Numbered from the stretch's first letter, positions 44,201 through 52,622 are shown. The stretch is 64,000 nucleotides of DNA from Acholoe squamosa (GCA_949317995.1 OX439044.1:20298641-20362640), one strand, 5' to 3'. The notes: generated by a model from the letters alone, not told the origin. Program-made: numbers and translations.

Positions 44201-47200
44201 TTTCATAACCCACATGTATGCGTCCTTTTTTATCGTTTATCCAAATATATACATGTATATGGATACCAATACATGTATGTGGGATGGCAACATGGCTGTA
44301 CAAAGAAAGTGTCTTGACACATGCCTGATCTGTGAAGCAATATGTATTGTTACATTCTATCTCTTAATAGTAGAAGCTTATATTCTATATAATGAAACAG
44401 TTATAAACTAAATAAAAGAACATTTTGATAACTACAGCAAATTAAAATGACTATCACCCCTAGTCATGAGCACCTACCACGTGTATTGGGTCTGATAAGG
44501 TTAACTATGTAAGATACCACGGATCCCATGCTCTCCCTGATGTATGTCAAAGGCAGCGATACACAGTCCATACCTCGTACACTCTGACTGCTTCCCCTCC
44601 AAGTCCCACTCTATCCCACCCACTCAGCATCCACAACCTTAACCATTACACTCTCCCCATCCCAATCATCTCATTACATAGATATACACATATTCATAGG
44701 TTATCCTCTCTCTAATCTAACTTATATCCTCTGTCCCATGCTTATATCTAGTCAATATGGCTTCATTTCATGATACATAAAGAAATTGGTATTTTCTTGT
44801 AGATCTAAGCCTTATCACATATTTTTCACACACAGATATATTTGTGTGATACAGTATATTATTTCTGCAGGGTGATATTCAGTGATGCTCTGTGGATGGG
44901 GCTGGGTTACTAGGACATGACAGACTTAGTACTACAAGTGCTATAATCAGTATATAACCCGTGTGGGTCGTCCATTTTGTAATAGTGCCAGGTCTGAGGC
45001 ATCAAGCCATCCCGACGGGACCTATTTAACCTCTTGTGGCCCTATTATATGTACTGTATGTAAGATAATCCCACGTCGCTTTATATCTATTATCTCAAAT
45101 GTAAGTATGATTTCGCTATACTGATTTATCGCTATAATCATACTTTGGTATTTCTAATCAATTGAAGGAAATCCTGATTATGATTGTTATCATTATGCAA
45201 TAGGTTTAAGGTTTAAGGCTATTTACTTAAATGACTTTTATAATTACACAATGATTAGGGCGAAGTGTGTGCCAAAAACGATTGAAACATAATCATGGCA
45301 ATCATGCTGACCTAATTAAAATGATATGGGAAAGAGCAATGAACAGTTCTTTCCAATAGCTGGACTTTCTATCTGTCTGATACATCCCACGTAATGGCTT
45401 AGTACCCTGCTAGTATTAGAGGCATTTCTGTTAATAGTGGGAGTTAGCATGCCATGTCATACCATAAAGTTCGCTAGCTACTTTAAAAAAAAAACAAAGT
45501 GGGCAAAAGGTTTAAATTAATTAAGCCAACTCGACTCGAATATGCCTACATATCACAAAAAACTGAAGGAAAAGAAGCTACCATCTTAGTGTAACGGTGA
45601 TGCTCCAAAAAAAATAAGGAAACATCAAAAATATTTTCAGAGAAAGTCAGACAGAAACATATTCAATACATACTTTAAAAAATATATCCGTATGCAAAAT
45701 AACTGCACAGTTCCACAACATCGACCATAAAAACATTCAAAATGATTATTATACCTGAGATAATTCGAGCAAATTCGTCCTCTAGTTCCTTAACAAATAA
45801 CGAGTCTCTACTGATACCTCCACCGAATGATGCCATTATGTCCTCGATCTAGGGGTAAAACAGGGGAAGGACGGGGTTAGACAAGCCGGTAGGATGTTAG
45901 ACAAGTTTAAGGTCAGCCCAAGGTCAGCAGGTTGTGTTAAGGTCAGGGGGCTATATCAAGGTCAAAAACAATCAGTGTGTTATGCCATCCCATGGCAGCT
46001 GCGTGTAACTCCACGGTTTAGGTTGCAGTACACTAATTGACGGGAGGTGGCAGCAGGAGACACTTTGTAGCTCCGCACTGAAGGGTGTTGTACAATGATT
46101 ATTGGTCTAAAATCTGACAGTGGGTAGGCAAACCAGGTATCAAATTAATCCTTAGGGTGTATATTAATAGATTTGAGTGTTATTTAGGCTGATATTTGAT
46201 GGTAAGTTGAGGGGGGTGCACTCTATTTAATTAGAGAATGTATTGAAATCATTCACTGCAAAACCCCCAAATCTGGGTATGTCCGCACTCTAAGGCCTAT
46301 AGCAAAAAAGTTAATCACATTGTACCACATGCCATGGCCCTAAATTATTGGGAAAAATGTATATCTACAAGAAAATAATAGTGGCTAAGCCCAGATACTT
46401 GCACAAGTATTTTATTTTCGCCCAAAAGCTATATAGGCCAACAGTGGAAAAATAATTAGTGTTCTGCAGCCTCTACGGGCTATATAGGGCCTTCTACCAA
46501 GTTTGTCAAATCTCGCTAAAATGTGTTTATTTTGCTTAGGGCAAGTCAGTTTGACAATGTTATGGTGAGAAAGGGCAAGGGAATCAATAAAATTAGTGAG
46601 AAATCACTGAAAATCGTAGTAGCGGAGTTTCGGCCTTGGAGAGGTTTATGAGAAATATTCTGGTGTCAATCCGCAAGCCTGATACTTCTCTCTTGGGGGT
46701 GCCAGGTAACCAAAATTATGGTTTTCAGGGTCAGAATGACCTGAATTTTACATTCTCAGCTGTTTCCATCTATTTCTATCGTCCTCAGTGCTCTATGGGA
46801 GGCCTTTTCATGCATCGGGGGAAAACATCATTTTTCTCTCCCCAAGCTATGCAGCCAATGAATGTTTACTGACACTTAATAAAATGTCCTTGTATTCACC
46901 ATATCTGGTAAATTTTGTTGTCCTTATATGGGGGAGCTTGAATAATGTGTAAATGGGGCCATCTAAGCCATTACACATGGAGTTAAGATGCATTTTGTTG
47001 AATTTATTCCTTTATATCATTATATTTCCGAGGGTTTTTCATACATTTTAGCCAGATATTTCTGTGAATTATAGCACCTAGAGAGAGAATAACACTCAGC
47101 ATGTCACATGGTGCCCCTTGGCTATCAGCATGTCAAATTTCTTGGCCCTGTGATCATATTTTCTATGTGAAAGCACCATATGTCCATGTCAATGCTAGAA

Positions 47201-50200
47201 ATCGATAAAATCTACAGAGAGCGCACAGACTGATACCCGCTCTGGGAAGTGATTCTCAGAGAGATTTAAGGGGCCTGAGGAGCATAAAAGTAAAAGATTC
47301 TGGATAAGACATTACTGGGCCAGTGAATAAAAGCTTTCCAAGCTATTTCATTGACCACCAAGATTCCAACCCAGGCCTTTAGGTTGCAGTACACTAATTG
47401 ACGGGAGGTGGCAGCAGGAGACACTTTGTAGCTCCGCACTGAAGGGTGTTGTACAATGATTATTGGTCTAAAATCTGACAGTGGGTAGGCAAACCAGGTA
47501 TCAAATTAATCCTTAGGGTGTATATTAATAGATTTGAGTGTTATTTAGGCTGATATTTGATGGTAAGTTGAGGGGGGTGCACTCTATTTAATTAGAGAAT
47601 GTATTGAAATCATTCACTGCAAAACCCCCAAATCTGGGTATGTCCGCACTCTAAGGCCTATAGCAAAAAAGTTAATCACATTGTACCACATGCCATGGCC
47701 CTAAATTATTGGGAAAAATGTATATCTACAAGAAAATAATAGTGGCTAAGCCCAGATACTTGCACAAGTATTTTATTTTCGCCCAAAAGCTATATAGGCC
47801 AACAGTGGAAAAATAATTAGTGTTCTGCAGCCTCTACGGGCTATATAGGGCCTTCTACCAAGTTTGTCAAATCTCGCTAAAATGTGTTTATTTTGCTTAG
47901 GGCAAGTCAGTTTGACAATGTTATGGTGAGAAAGGGCAAGGGAATCAATAAAATTAGTGAGAAATCACTGAAAATCGTAGTAGCGGAGTTTCGGCCTTGG
48001 AGAGGTTTATGAGAAATATTCTGGTGTCAATCCGCAAGCCTGATACTTCTCTCTTGGGGGTGCCAGGTAACCAAAATTATGGTTTTCAGGGTCAGAATGA
48101 CCTGAATTTTACATTCTCAGCTGTTTCCATCTATTTCTATCGTCCTCAGTGCTCTATGGGAGGCCTTTTCATGCATCGGGGGAAAACATCATTTTTCTCT
48201 CCCCAAGCTATGCAGCCAATGAATGTTTACTGACACTTAATAAAATGTCCTTGTATTCACCATATCTGGTAAATTTTGTTGTCCTTATATGGGGGAGCTT
48301 GAATAATGTGTAAATGGGGCCATCTAAGCCATTACACATGGAGTTAAGATGCATTTTGTTGAATTTATTCCTTTATATCATTATATTTCCGAGGGTTTTT
48401 CATACATTTTAGCCAGATATTTCTGTGAATTATAGCACCTAGAGAGAGAATAACACTCAGCATGTCACATGGTGCCCCTTGGCTATCAGCATGTCAAATT
48501 TCTTGGCCCTGTGATCATATTTTCTATGTGAAAGCACCATATGTCCATGTCAATGCTAGAAATCGATAAAATCTACAGAGAGCGCACAGACTGATACCCG
48601 CTCTGGGAAGTGATTCTCAGAGAGATTTAAGGGGCCTGAGGAGCATAAAAGTAAAAGATTCTGGATAAGACATTACTGGGCCAGTGAATAAAAGCTTTCC
48701 AAGCTATTTCATTGACCACCAAGATTCCAACCCAGGCCTTTAGGTTGCAGTACACTAATTGACGGGAGGTGGCAGCAGGAGACACTTTGTAGCTCCGCAC
48801 TGAAGGGTGTTGTACAATGATTATTGGTCTAAAATCTGACAGTGGGTAGGCAAACCAGGTATCAAATTAATCCTTAGGGTGTATATTAATAGATTTGAGT
48901 GTTATTTAGGCTGATATTTGATGGTAAGTTGAGGGGGGTGCACTCTATTTAATTAGAGAATGTATTGAAATCATTCACTGCAAAACCCCCAAATCTGGGT
49001 ATGTCCGCACTCTAAGGCCTATAGCAAAAAAGTTAATCACATTGTACCACATGCCATGGCCCTAAATTATTGGGAAAAATGTATATCTACAAGAAAATAA
49101 TAGTGGCTAAGCCCAGATACTTGCACAAGTATTTTATTTTCGCCCAAAAGCTATATAGGCCAACAGTGGAAAAATAATTAGTGTTCTGCAGCCTCTGTTA
49201 CTAGATGGCTCGGTGGCAGGTTGATGCAGGAGATCTTCATTGGGTGGCAGCACTGAGCTCTGAGTGAGCATGTACCTTCACAGAGCCAAACCTTGAGTAA
49301 CTCAGCAATGAGACGTTACTATCAGTGTGGGCTGTTCAGTGCATTCAAGTCATGGTTTCAGTGTAACTGGTCTTTACAGTTGGACTACCATTCTACCAGG
49401 TTCTATTTCTCTCATCTTTCTTTTCCAAAATGAAAAGAAAAGTATATTATGCAGGAATGTTATTGGTGCGGAATGGATAAAAACAGCCTCATATTGAATA
49501 TGCCAATGACCAGGTGTACCTAGACATGACTTAATTCACATGCAGAAAGGAGGTTTTTAACCCACGATAAGGCAATAAATGGGGTCCCAGCCACAGCAGT
49601 GTAAACAAGGCTCAGTTACAACTTAAAATTTCTTTCCAAACAGAACAGAGTTAAAGGAGTAATATGCAGATATAAGCTAAAGAAGGCATGTGAAAAATGC
49701 AGCAGACTAAGTGTCATTGATAACAAATGCCGTCATAAAGTGCTCATGAGCAGAAAATATTTGGGAACAATTCTAACAAAACCATTCAGTTCATTTATAT
49801 TATTTCTAATTCTTTTTTTCTTTTTTTTTTTTTTATCAGTTTTACTTTTTGTGTTTTATATTATATGTTGTTTGTTCTAACTGCTGTAGTTGGTCCCTGT
49901 ATGCCTACTGGGAGAATTATTGGGGTCTCTAGTATTTATAATTGTAATTCCTTTAAGGGGGGTTTCTATTCAAAATTAAAAAAAAAAAAAACACAAAAAA
50001 AAACAACGGAGAATTGTAAAGAAAGTGGGCGACGTGAAACTCCCTCGCTTAGTGGGCAAAACTTAAAAACATTAAATGTTTGAACATAAAACGTGACAAT
50101 TGACAAAGGAACATTAGAGTTTGCCTCCACCACCTTCCACAACATCCAGTGCAGCTCACCATTACCCATTAGTTATGAGTAACCTCGCTAGGTATGAATA

Positions 50201-52551
50201 AACTGATGCGTTTCTCATAACTTGAACCTTTTTCTGAGAAGTTCTATTTCAATATAACAACATTTCTTTCCGTTCCATCTCTTTAATCAAATTTGGAGGA
50301 AAAATTCATTCACATGTCAACTGTGATTGCTTATGAAACTAATTAGATCATGAGTTGGTAGACTTCATGTTGGGTCCTTGAAACCAGAAACACATCTGTT
50401 TATTATTTGGCTGTATGAATAGGTAACTAGTCAATGCTAGGTAAGTTGGTTATATCTCTATAGGTCTGGTTATCTTGCCTGGAGGAGAGGGGTCTTGCCG
50501 GAAGCAAATAACACGGCCTTGATGGGGGTGCCTCCACCTGTTTGGGACCCTGTAAACTAAAGTACCTTTCTCCACGGCGAAGATCCGCTGGAGGCGTTGT
50601 TCAAAGTAGGCACTGTCACTGTGCTCGTGAGTGCTCATACGGCCTCCACAACTTGAGAGAATGTCTGCAATCTGTCACCAGTACAACGTGTGGATATAGC
50701 ATGTAAGTAATTCTTACATTACATGAATCGATAACACAATGAGGAATCAGGAAATTGTGACCACTGTGTCATAACAAATGGACACCTTTTATGGAGGTAC
50801 CAACAGAGTTTGAGTATATAAAATGTCATTCACATCAGTATAGATGTGGACGGGCAAGCAGAAGGGACACTCTAGGGGTGGGGGATGTAGAATGCAGAGA
50901 ATCCTCATAAAGGCTTTACAGAGGATAAACATTACACTGTTGCATTTTCATATATCATATCATATCATATTCTCTCCAATATTTCAAAGTATTAGCCCAA
51001 GTCTTTTCCTCTATAGTATCCCCCTTCTGCCTGCTAGTCCACGTAAGTCTTGATTTTGCACAGAAGACTATTACACATTTCACTTAACAATACAACAAGT
51101 ACATCAATCCCATTACTGGAGCATATCCTGAAAATAAATGGCATAGTAAATCTTAGCATATATTATGCGCTGACTAACCGATGGATTTTTCTAAATTCGG
51201 GGAATTTATCTATGAACAGTACATATTGAATCTCCAATACACACTGTACTAAGGTATTTAAAACCATGGCACTTATTGTGACTGAAAAGATTCTTATTCA
51301 TGTGAGCTTTGAATAAAATACAATTGCATCATTATTCTATAATTCAAATACGTCTAACTTATAACTAACTGACAATCATCTAGACTTCTTATGGTCATAC
51401 TCATAACATCTGTATTTATATGCAGATATGATTTTCATATAGGTAATTAGCCTCACCTTAGCCCACTCCTCATTCTCGTCCAGTGGACTGGTACCATCGT
51501 CCTTGGCTGCCTCCTTACCCTGCAGGCCCCGCTTGGTGCGCGCAGGTGCCTTGGGAGCGTCCATTCTGTGACGCCGCTGGTAAACACCAGGGGGCGCGTT
51601 GAAGTAGCTCCTGCCGTTCTTGTCTCTGGCTGAGCTGCTCGCTGCTGAGCTGCTCCCTGATGTACTGCTCACCTGTAGGGGGGATGAATGCTTGTTGTTA
51701 TAAAAGGTGGCTATTCTATACAAGTGGGGTTTATATTACCGTAATAGCTCGCGTATAAGCCGTATCCCACATGCGAGGTGCACCTTACATGAGAGAAATG
51801 ACAATACAGCACAGAATTAAGTATGGCACCAGGGGATCACAAGTCATATGCTATTGGTGTGAGCATCTTGTTTTTATTTTTCAATAAGGCCACACCCAAA
51901 AAAAAATAAGTTGGTCTACGGATTTTCGCTTTGAATAAATGGTGCAAGCGAGCGAAATTTTTTTTCTAATCTTTTAAGAACTTTTTCTTGTCAAATGGAT
52001 TTCCTCCTTGAAAAACAAGGCGCGAGCAAAATTTTTATTTTTAAGAAATTTTGCCAAACACTACAAAGAGAAAACTTTCAGAAAGTGAGGTGAGCGAAAT
52101 CCGTAGACAAGAAAAAAAGTATTTGCATTCTTAAAAATATGAAGAGGAAAATCCGTAGACCAACTTATTTTTTTGGTGTGGCCTTAGCAAGTACGCCTCT
52201 CCTTATAATTGAACAAGTGTTGTGACTTCTACTGATAACTTCACAAACGATATCAATATATACCCATTTATACAATACATACCTTCTGTTTTCCAGGACT
52301 AGGGGCGGCTGGGGCCCGCCCATGGCCAGGACTCCGACCCTCTGCACCCCGCGCCCTATTCCCTCCTCCAGTGTGATTGTCCCAATCCTCCTGTTGCTCG
52401 TCCCACTCGTCCACAGGATCAAAGCTGACGAACAAGCCTGGAGCAGAGACCCTCTTCTGCTTCCTACCTCCAGCCCCTGATACCACCAGGCTGTCGTAGA
52501 TCTGTGACTTCACCCGCCGCTGTCCTACTGGTAATGAGCCCTTTGTAAGAC
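10465..52551 (-). CDS. ANKS1: ANKS1 (Odin/AIDA-1) orthologue, partial multi-exon gene
   Basis: Spliced minus-strand gene encoding an adaptor with two SAM domains followed by a PTB domain, the order found in vertebrate ANKS1A/ANKS1B. Every exon below has GT-AG borders and phases that join in frame: 52283-52551, 51457-51672, either 50566-50671 or 45755-45848, 43922-44028, 43406-43517, 42963-43099, 42425-42538, 41473-41667, 40920-41039, 40348-40419, 10957-11043, 10465-10602. The product in the window is about 557 or 553 residues, depending on the alternative exon. Family knowledge: these proteins act at the plasma membrane and synapse. They bind Eph and EGF receptors and APP through SAM or PTB, and AIDA-1 can move to the nucleus. 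The family's N-terminal ankyrin repeats, the final PTB helix and the C-terminus are not seen here, so the gene runs off both ends or into exons I could not recognise. Identification rests on motif recognition, not on a database search. Confidence 0.93.
10957..11043 (-). CDS. ANKS1: ANKS1 exon: PTB core
   Basis: 87 nt, phase 0 to 0, acceptor GCTTTCAG, donor GTAAGTTT. It reads KSADSIAKVPTIVLSISYKG then VKFIDAGSK. The VPTI-x-LS-x-SYKGVKFIDA run is almost the vertebrate ANKS1 PTB sequence, so this distant exon clearly belongs to the same gene despite the 29.3-kb gap from 40348. Confidence 0.95.
12280..12460. promoter_or_regulatory. CpG-rich island with a perfect E2F site
   Basis: Contains TTTTGGCGCGAAAA (12303-12316), a full E2F/DP consensus, and a GGCGCGCGCG run. 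It is bounded by AT-rich DNA inside the ANKS1 intron, with no convincing open frame. Confidence 0.4.
17636..17813 (-). mobile_element. SINE-like element, copy 2
   Basis: 178-bp reverse-strand copy with a perfect 14-bp target-site duplication ACCCTCACGAGGAG (17622-17635 and 17814-17827). It is highly similar to copies 1 and 3, lies inside the 29.3-kb ANKS1 intron and is antisense to the plus strand, hence in the same orientation as the gene. It is probably fairly young, given the intact duplication. Confidence 0.9.
19470..19494 (-). mobile_element. SINE 5'-end fragment
   Basis: On the reverse strand this reads ATAGGCTTCCCTAGCC followed by TATTTTAAAATGG, matching only the first roughly 20-25 bases of the SINE family. 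It is a truncated remnant or a chance match to the 5' end. Confidence 0.35.
19880..20540. promoter_or_regulatory. GC-rich intronic block
   Basis: Markedly GC- and CpG-richer than its flanks (for example GGGGGCGGCCGCCGATGG near 20296) and includes TTTATGAATGACG, a homeodomain-like word. Overlapping open frames on both strands here look compositional, not coding. Candidate enhancer. Confidence 0.3.
22060..22540. promoter_or_regulatory. CpG-rich intronic block
   Basis: CpG-dense stretch (GTGCGCGCGTGGCACC, CGCGCCTACCGCCACCGCGACGACA as overlapping words) surrounded by AT-rich intron. No exon-like splice borders were recognised. Confidence 0.3.
22960..23300. promoter_or_regulatory. CpG-rich intronic block with E2F-like site
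   Basis: Holds GGCGCGAAA (23060-23068) and a CTGCGCGCGATTTAA run. Candidate regulatory island. Confidence 0.3.
23436..23528. repeat. TA microsatellite
   Basis: About 90 bp of TA with one phase break (ATATTATA) near 23511. Confidence 0.98.
23930..24340. promoter_or_regulatory. GC-rich intronic block with E2F-like site
   Basis: Holds GGCGCGAAA (23962-23970) followed by ATTGAAATTTCACGCCG. A 139-codon open frame covers it, but its translation (Gly/Ser-rich, no motif) does not look conserved. Confidence 0.3.
25030..25570. promoter_or_regulatory. CpG-rich intronic block with ETS site
   Basis: Contains ACTTCCGGT (25193-25201, an ETS/GABP site on the other strand) and GGCGATTCGCGAATTTCGAG. Open on several frames because of base composition. 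Confidence 0.3.
28060..28550. promoter_or_regulatory. strongest CpG island in the window
   Basis: Dense CpG (GGACGGCGCGACCGCTAGCG, GAAGACGCGCGTCGTCCGCC) with an ETS site ACCGGAAGT (28435-28443), and GGTTTTATAAGC just past its end at about 28535. Two GAGCTGCTC palindromes precede it (28008, 28033). This could be an internal promoter: vertebrate ANKS1B has short isoforms from internal starts. The sequence itself shows no minus-strand first exon I can prove. Confidence 0.4.
30765..30950. repeat. degenerate minisatellite with GTAGGCCTAC words
   Basis: About four units of 40-50 bp, each with a GTGTAGGCCTACTG-like block and a CCCTGTTGTATGGC-like block, diverged from each other. Confidence 0.6.
31140..31320. 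promoter_or_regulatory. short CpG-rich block with poly-C
   Basis: GGTTGGCGCGGCGCCC run followed by a poly-C tract and TTGGCGCCGCGCCACCC. Small island in AT-rich intron. Confidence 0.25.
31460..31479. promoter_or_regulatory. inverted E2-box pair
   Basis: Perfect palindrome TCACCTGTATGTACAGGTGA: two CACCTG (ZEB/Snail-type) boxes face each other with 9-bp arms. Confidence 0.35.
32195..32260. repeat. CA microsatellite
   Basis: AC dinucleotides with a single ACAGAC interruption near the left end. Confidence 0.98.
34608..34806. repeat. cluster of nested GACTCCCTT / AAGGGAGTC palindromes
   Basis: At least six GACTCCCTT-type and six AAGGGAG-type blocks alternate within 200 bp. The first unit is a two-level hairpin: outer arms GGTCACTG / CAGTGACC (34610-34617, 34659-34666) enclose inner arms GACTCCCTT / AAAGGGAGTC. 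GGGAGCCATTTTGAA is also repeated twice. It may be a foldback transposon or a hairpin-prone minisatellite. Confidence 0.7.
35737..35978. mobile_element. piggyBac-like MITE, copy C
   Basis: Begins CCCTTTTAGGGCCACATAG, contains CTCATTGGTCATCATGGTGC and AGGGTCGGCATGATGCTC in the same order as copy B, and ends TTTAGGGGG directly before TTAA (35979-35982). Confidence 0.65.
36776..36962. mobile_element. Harbinger-like MITE with TTA duplications
   Basis: 187-bp foldback element starting GTCTGGATCCAGACCC and ending GAGTCTGGATCCAGAC, with long inverted arms (CCAAAATGAGT, TTGAGACTC, GCCTGATCCTG). It is flanked on both sides by TTA (36773-36775, 36963-36965), the target-site size and type of PIF/Harbinger elements. 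Confidence 0.7.
40348..40419 (-). CDS. ANKS1: ANKS1 exon: PTB domain, YLGS strand and helix
   Basis: 72 nt, phase 0 to 0, acceptor TTATTTCAG, donor GTAGGTACC. It reads YLGSTLVRQLQGTES then TKESINKLK. YLGS-x-LV-x-x-L-x-GTEST is the classic PTB signature of this family. It is followed by the largest intron in the window (29.3 kb). Confidence 0.95.
40920..41039 (-). CDS. ANKS1: ANKS1 exon: start of PTB domain
   Basis: 120 nt, phase 0 to 0, acceptor GGTTTACAG, donor GTAAGGTG. It reads GESGDLAIRPPHLAHQESPI then KQWRHQPGVLIRGCCNYSAQ. LxIRPP-x-LA...P...W-x-HQP-x-x-LI-x-x-C-x-Y is the conserved lead-in to the ANKS1 PTB domain; NYSAQ joins YLGS of the next exon. Confidence 0.94.
41473..41667 (-). CDS. 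ANKS1: ANKS1 exon: SAM2-PTB linker
   Basis: 195 nt, phase 0 to 0, so skipping it would keep the frame. Acceptor CCACCTACAG, donor GTGAGTTT. It starts DWTLSPYAEKTSSTSPAADV and continues NLYRDYTSVRSSYKDGDDQN, then an acidic and Thr/Ala-rich end. It is hydrophilic and probably disordered, with several Tyr and Ser that could be phosphorylated. Linkers at this position differ strongly between species, so similarity to the family is not expected beyond position and phase. Confidence 0.85.
42425..42538 (-). CDS. ANKS1: ANKS1 exon: end of SAM2 with nuclear-signal motif
   Basis: 114 nt, phase 0 to 0, acceptor TTTGCTAG, donor GTAAGTACA. It reads VLDITTLGHRKRILASL, then a polar tail QTSEEAGGRHKTKSDGVTDD. 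The GHRKRI element is conserved. In mammalian AIDA-1 it has been described as the nuclear localisation signal of SAM2, partly masked by the SAM1-SAM2 contact. The polar tail begins the linker to the PTB domain. Confidence 0.94.
42600..42697. mobile_element. possible hAT remnant (one end)
   Basis: A right-hand terminus reading AATCCTGGATCCGCCACTA is the reverse complement of the CAGTGGCGGATCCAGG-type end common to hAT elements. No matching left end was found in the neighbourhood. Confidence 0.3.
42820..42937. mobile_element. MITE fragment, copy D
   Basis: A partial copy of the same family with GCAGCCCTGGTGAGTTGCTC, ATAATGCATTAGGACGAC and GCCTTAATGCACTATGCTC. It ends about 25 bp from the donor side of the SAM2 exon (42963), so it lies deep in that intron's 5' part. 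Confidence 0.5.
42963..43099 (-). CDS. ANKS1: ANKS1 exon: first half of SAM2
   Basis: 137 nt, phase 1 to 0, acceptor CCTTTTAG, donor GTAAGTAG. The split Cys codon is completed here, and the exon reads ETQKPGSVEDWLDSLRLSSY then LEVFMNNNFTTMERVRNIWE and LELNT. VEDWLDSL and the IWELEL-N signature mark the second SAM domain of ANKS1. A second possible acceptor lies 11 bases inside (CACAG), but it would break the phase with the preceding exon. Confidence 0.94.
43406..43517 (-). CDS. ANKS1: ANKS1 exon: second half of SAM1
   Basis: 112 nt, phase 0 to 1 (acceptor CTACCAG, donor GTGAGTATC). It reads GRNVLEEQDLTELGILVDDH then RQTILDASAELPNIKPI. EQDL-x-x-LGI and HRQ-x-IL are conserved SAM core residues, so the domain is complete across the two exons. 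A GAGCAGCTC palindrome sits just upstream in the intron (43525-43533), inside the acceptor region. Confidence 0.95.
43922..44028 (-). CDS. ANKS1: ANKS1 exon: first half of SAM1
   Basis: 107 nt, entered in phase 1 and leaving in phase 0 (donor GTAAGTAG, acceptor GTCAAATTGCAG). After AGRTMQ comes the SAM1 start SVGDWLESLGLGQYENTLV, followed by ANGFDDMDFM. The DWL, LGL, QY and NGFDD residues are the hallmarks of ANKS1 SAM1. In the family this domain pairs with SAM domains of EphA receptors and SHIP2, and with SAM2 of the same protein. Confidence 0.95.
45755..45848 (-). CDS. ANKS1: ANKS1 alternative pre-SAM exon, version B
   Basis: 94 nt, phase 0 to 1. Acceptor TTTTACCCCTAG, donor GTATAATAA. It reads IEDIMASFGGGIS then RDSLFVKELEDEFARIIS plus one G. 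It resembles the vertebrate pre-SAM1 segment (an IE-x-IM-x-S start) more closely than version A does, so B may be the ancestral copy. If A and B were both kept, B would be read out of frame and hit a TAG within about 14 codons. A cluster of AAGGTCA half-sites lies 60 to 120 bp upstream in the intron. Confidence 0.83.
45909..45964 (+). promoter_or_regulatory. four AAGGTCA half-sites in a row
   Basis: AAGGTCA occurs at 45909, 45920, 45939 and 45958, all in the same direction; the last extends to TCAAGGTCA, the ERR/NR5A monomer site. Spacings are 11, 19 and 19 bp, close to one and two helix turns. It lies in the intron next to alternative exon B. It may simply be a short decayed tandem repeat. 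Confidence 0.35.
46017..49196. repeat. 1361-bp tandem repeat, 2.3 copies
   Basis: Direct tandem array with copies starting at 46017, 47378 and 48739. The third stops after 458 bp at 49196. The copies look identical wherever I compared them, including a 78-codon open frame at 46636 and 47997. The unit shows no transposon ends, and the open frame has no recognisable domain and is probably incidental. The array lies in the ANKS1 intron between the two alternative pre-SAM exons. Near-identity means a very recent amplification or an assembly duplication. Confidence 0.95.
50566..50671 (-). CDS. ANKS1: ANKS1 alternative pre-SAM exon, version A
   Basis: 106 nt, phase 0 to 1. Acceptor CTGGTGACAG, donor GTACTTTAG. 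It reads IADILSSCGGRMSTHEHSDS then AYFEQRLQRIFAVEK plus one G. The pattern I-x-D-I-x-x-S-x-G-G-x-x-S ... DS ... F ... L ... FA is shared with the exon at 45755-45848. Both can join the EEWAK exon upstream and the SAM1 exon downstream in frame, but they cannot be joined to each other in frame. The segment corresponds to the short helix just before SAM1 in vertebrate ANKS1 proteins. It is 4 codons longer than version B. Confidence 0.8.
51457..51672 (-). CDS. ANKS1: ANKS1 exon: Ser-rich linker ending EEWAK
   Basis: 216 nt, phase 0 to 0, with acceptor CCCCTACAG and donor GTGAGGC. It encodes a low-complexity Ser/Ala run (SSTSGSSSAASSSAR), then a basic stretch (QRRHRMDAPKAPARTKRG) and an acidic end (DENEEWAK) that leads straight into the alternative pre-SAM exons. 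The Ser/Ala run contains two overlapping-register copies of GAGCTGCTC (51632, 51647). Most of this exon is expected to be unstructured. Confidence 0.88.
51887..52184. mobile_element. mariner-like MITE with TA duplication
   Basis: 298-bp element with near-perfect inverted ends of about 40 bp. It starts AGGCCACACCCAAAAAAA, continues AAGTTGGTCTACGGATTTTC and ends with the reverse complement. TA precedes and follows it (51885-51886, 52185-52186). A second inner pair GAGCGAAAT...GAGCGAAAT is also present. It sits in the short ANKS1 intron between exons 52283 and 51672, about 100 bp from the donor side. Confidence 0.75.
52283..52551 (-). CDS. ANKS1: ANKS1 exon: linker with VKSQIYDSL motif
   Basis: First exon I can support in transcript order. 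It is 269 nt, entered in phase 1 (first full codons read LTKGSLPVGQRRVKSQIYDS) and leaves in phase 0 at GKQK before a GTATGT donor. The acceptor is a good pyrimidine-rich CCCTTCCCCCAG. The encoded segment is a disordered linker. It starts basic (QRRVKSQIYDSL), continues with an acidic tryptophan-containing stretch (FDPVDEWDEQQEDWD), then a Gly/Arg/Pro-rich part (RAPAAPSPGKQK). It corresponds to the region between ankyrin repeats and SAM1 in the family. The missing upstream exon must end with a single base of a split codon. Confidence 0.85.
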
Positions 52552-52622
52552 CTGGGGGAAGGGAAAGGTAGAATACATTATAAATTACTGGTACATATTA
52601 CATTGCTTTTTGTCAGTGAACC

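Noticed and set aside
46636-48233. Repeated 78-codon open frame in the 1361-bp tandem repeat
   Set aside because: Identical because the repeat is identical; composition is not coding-like and no domain is visible.
50520-50566. Longer version of exon A running on to TLVYR
   Set aside because: Would use a poor donor (AGG then GTCCCA); GTACTT gives a better site and the phase needed for SAM1. It would also allow A+B in frame, so RNA data should decide.
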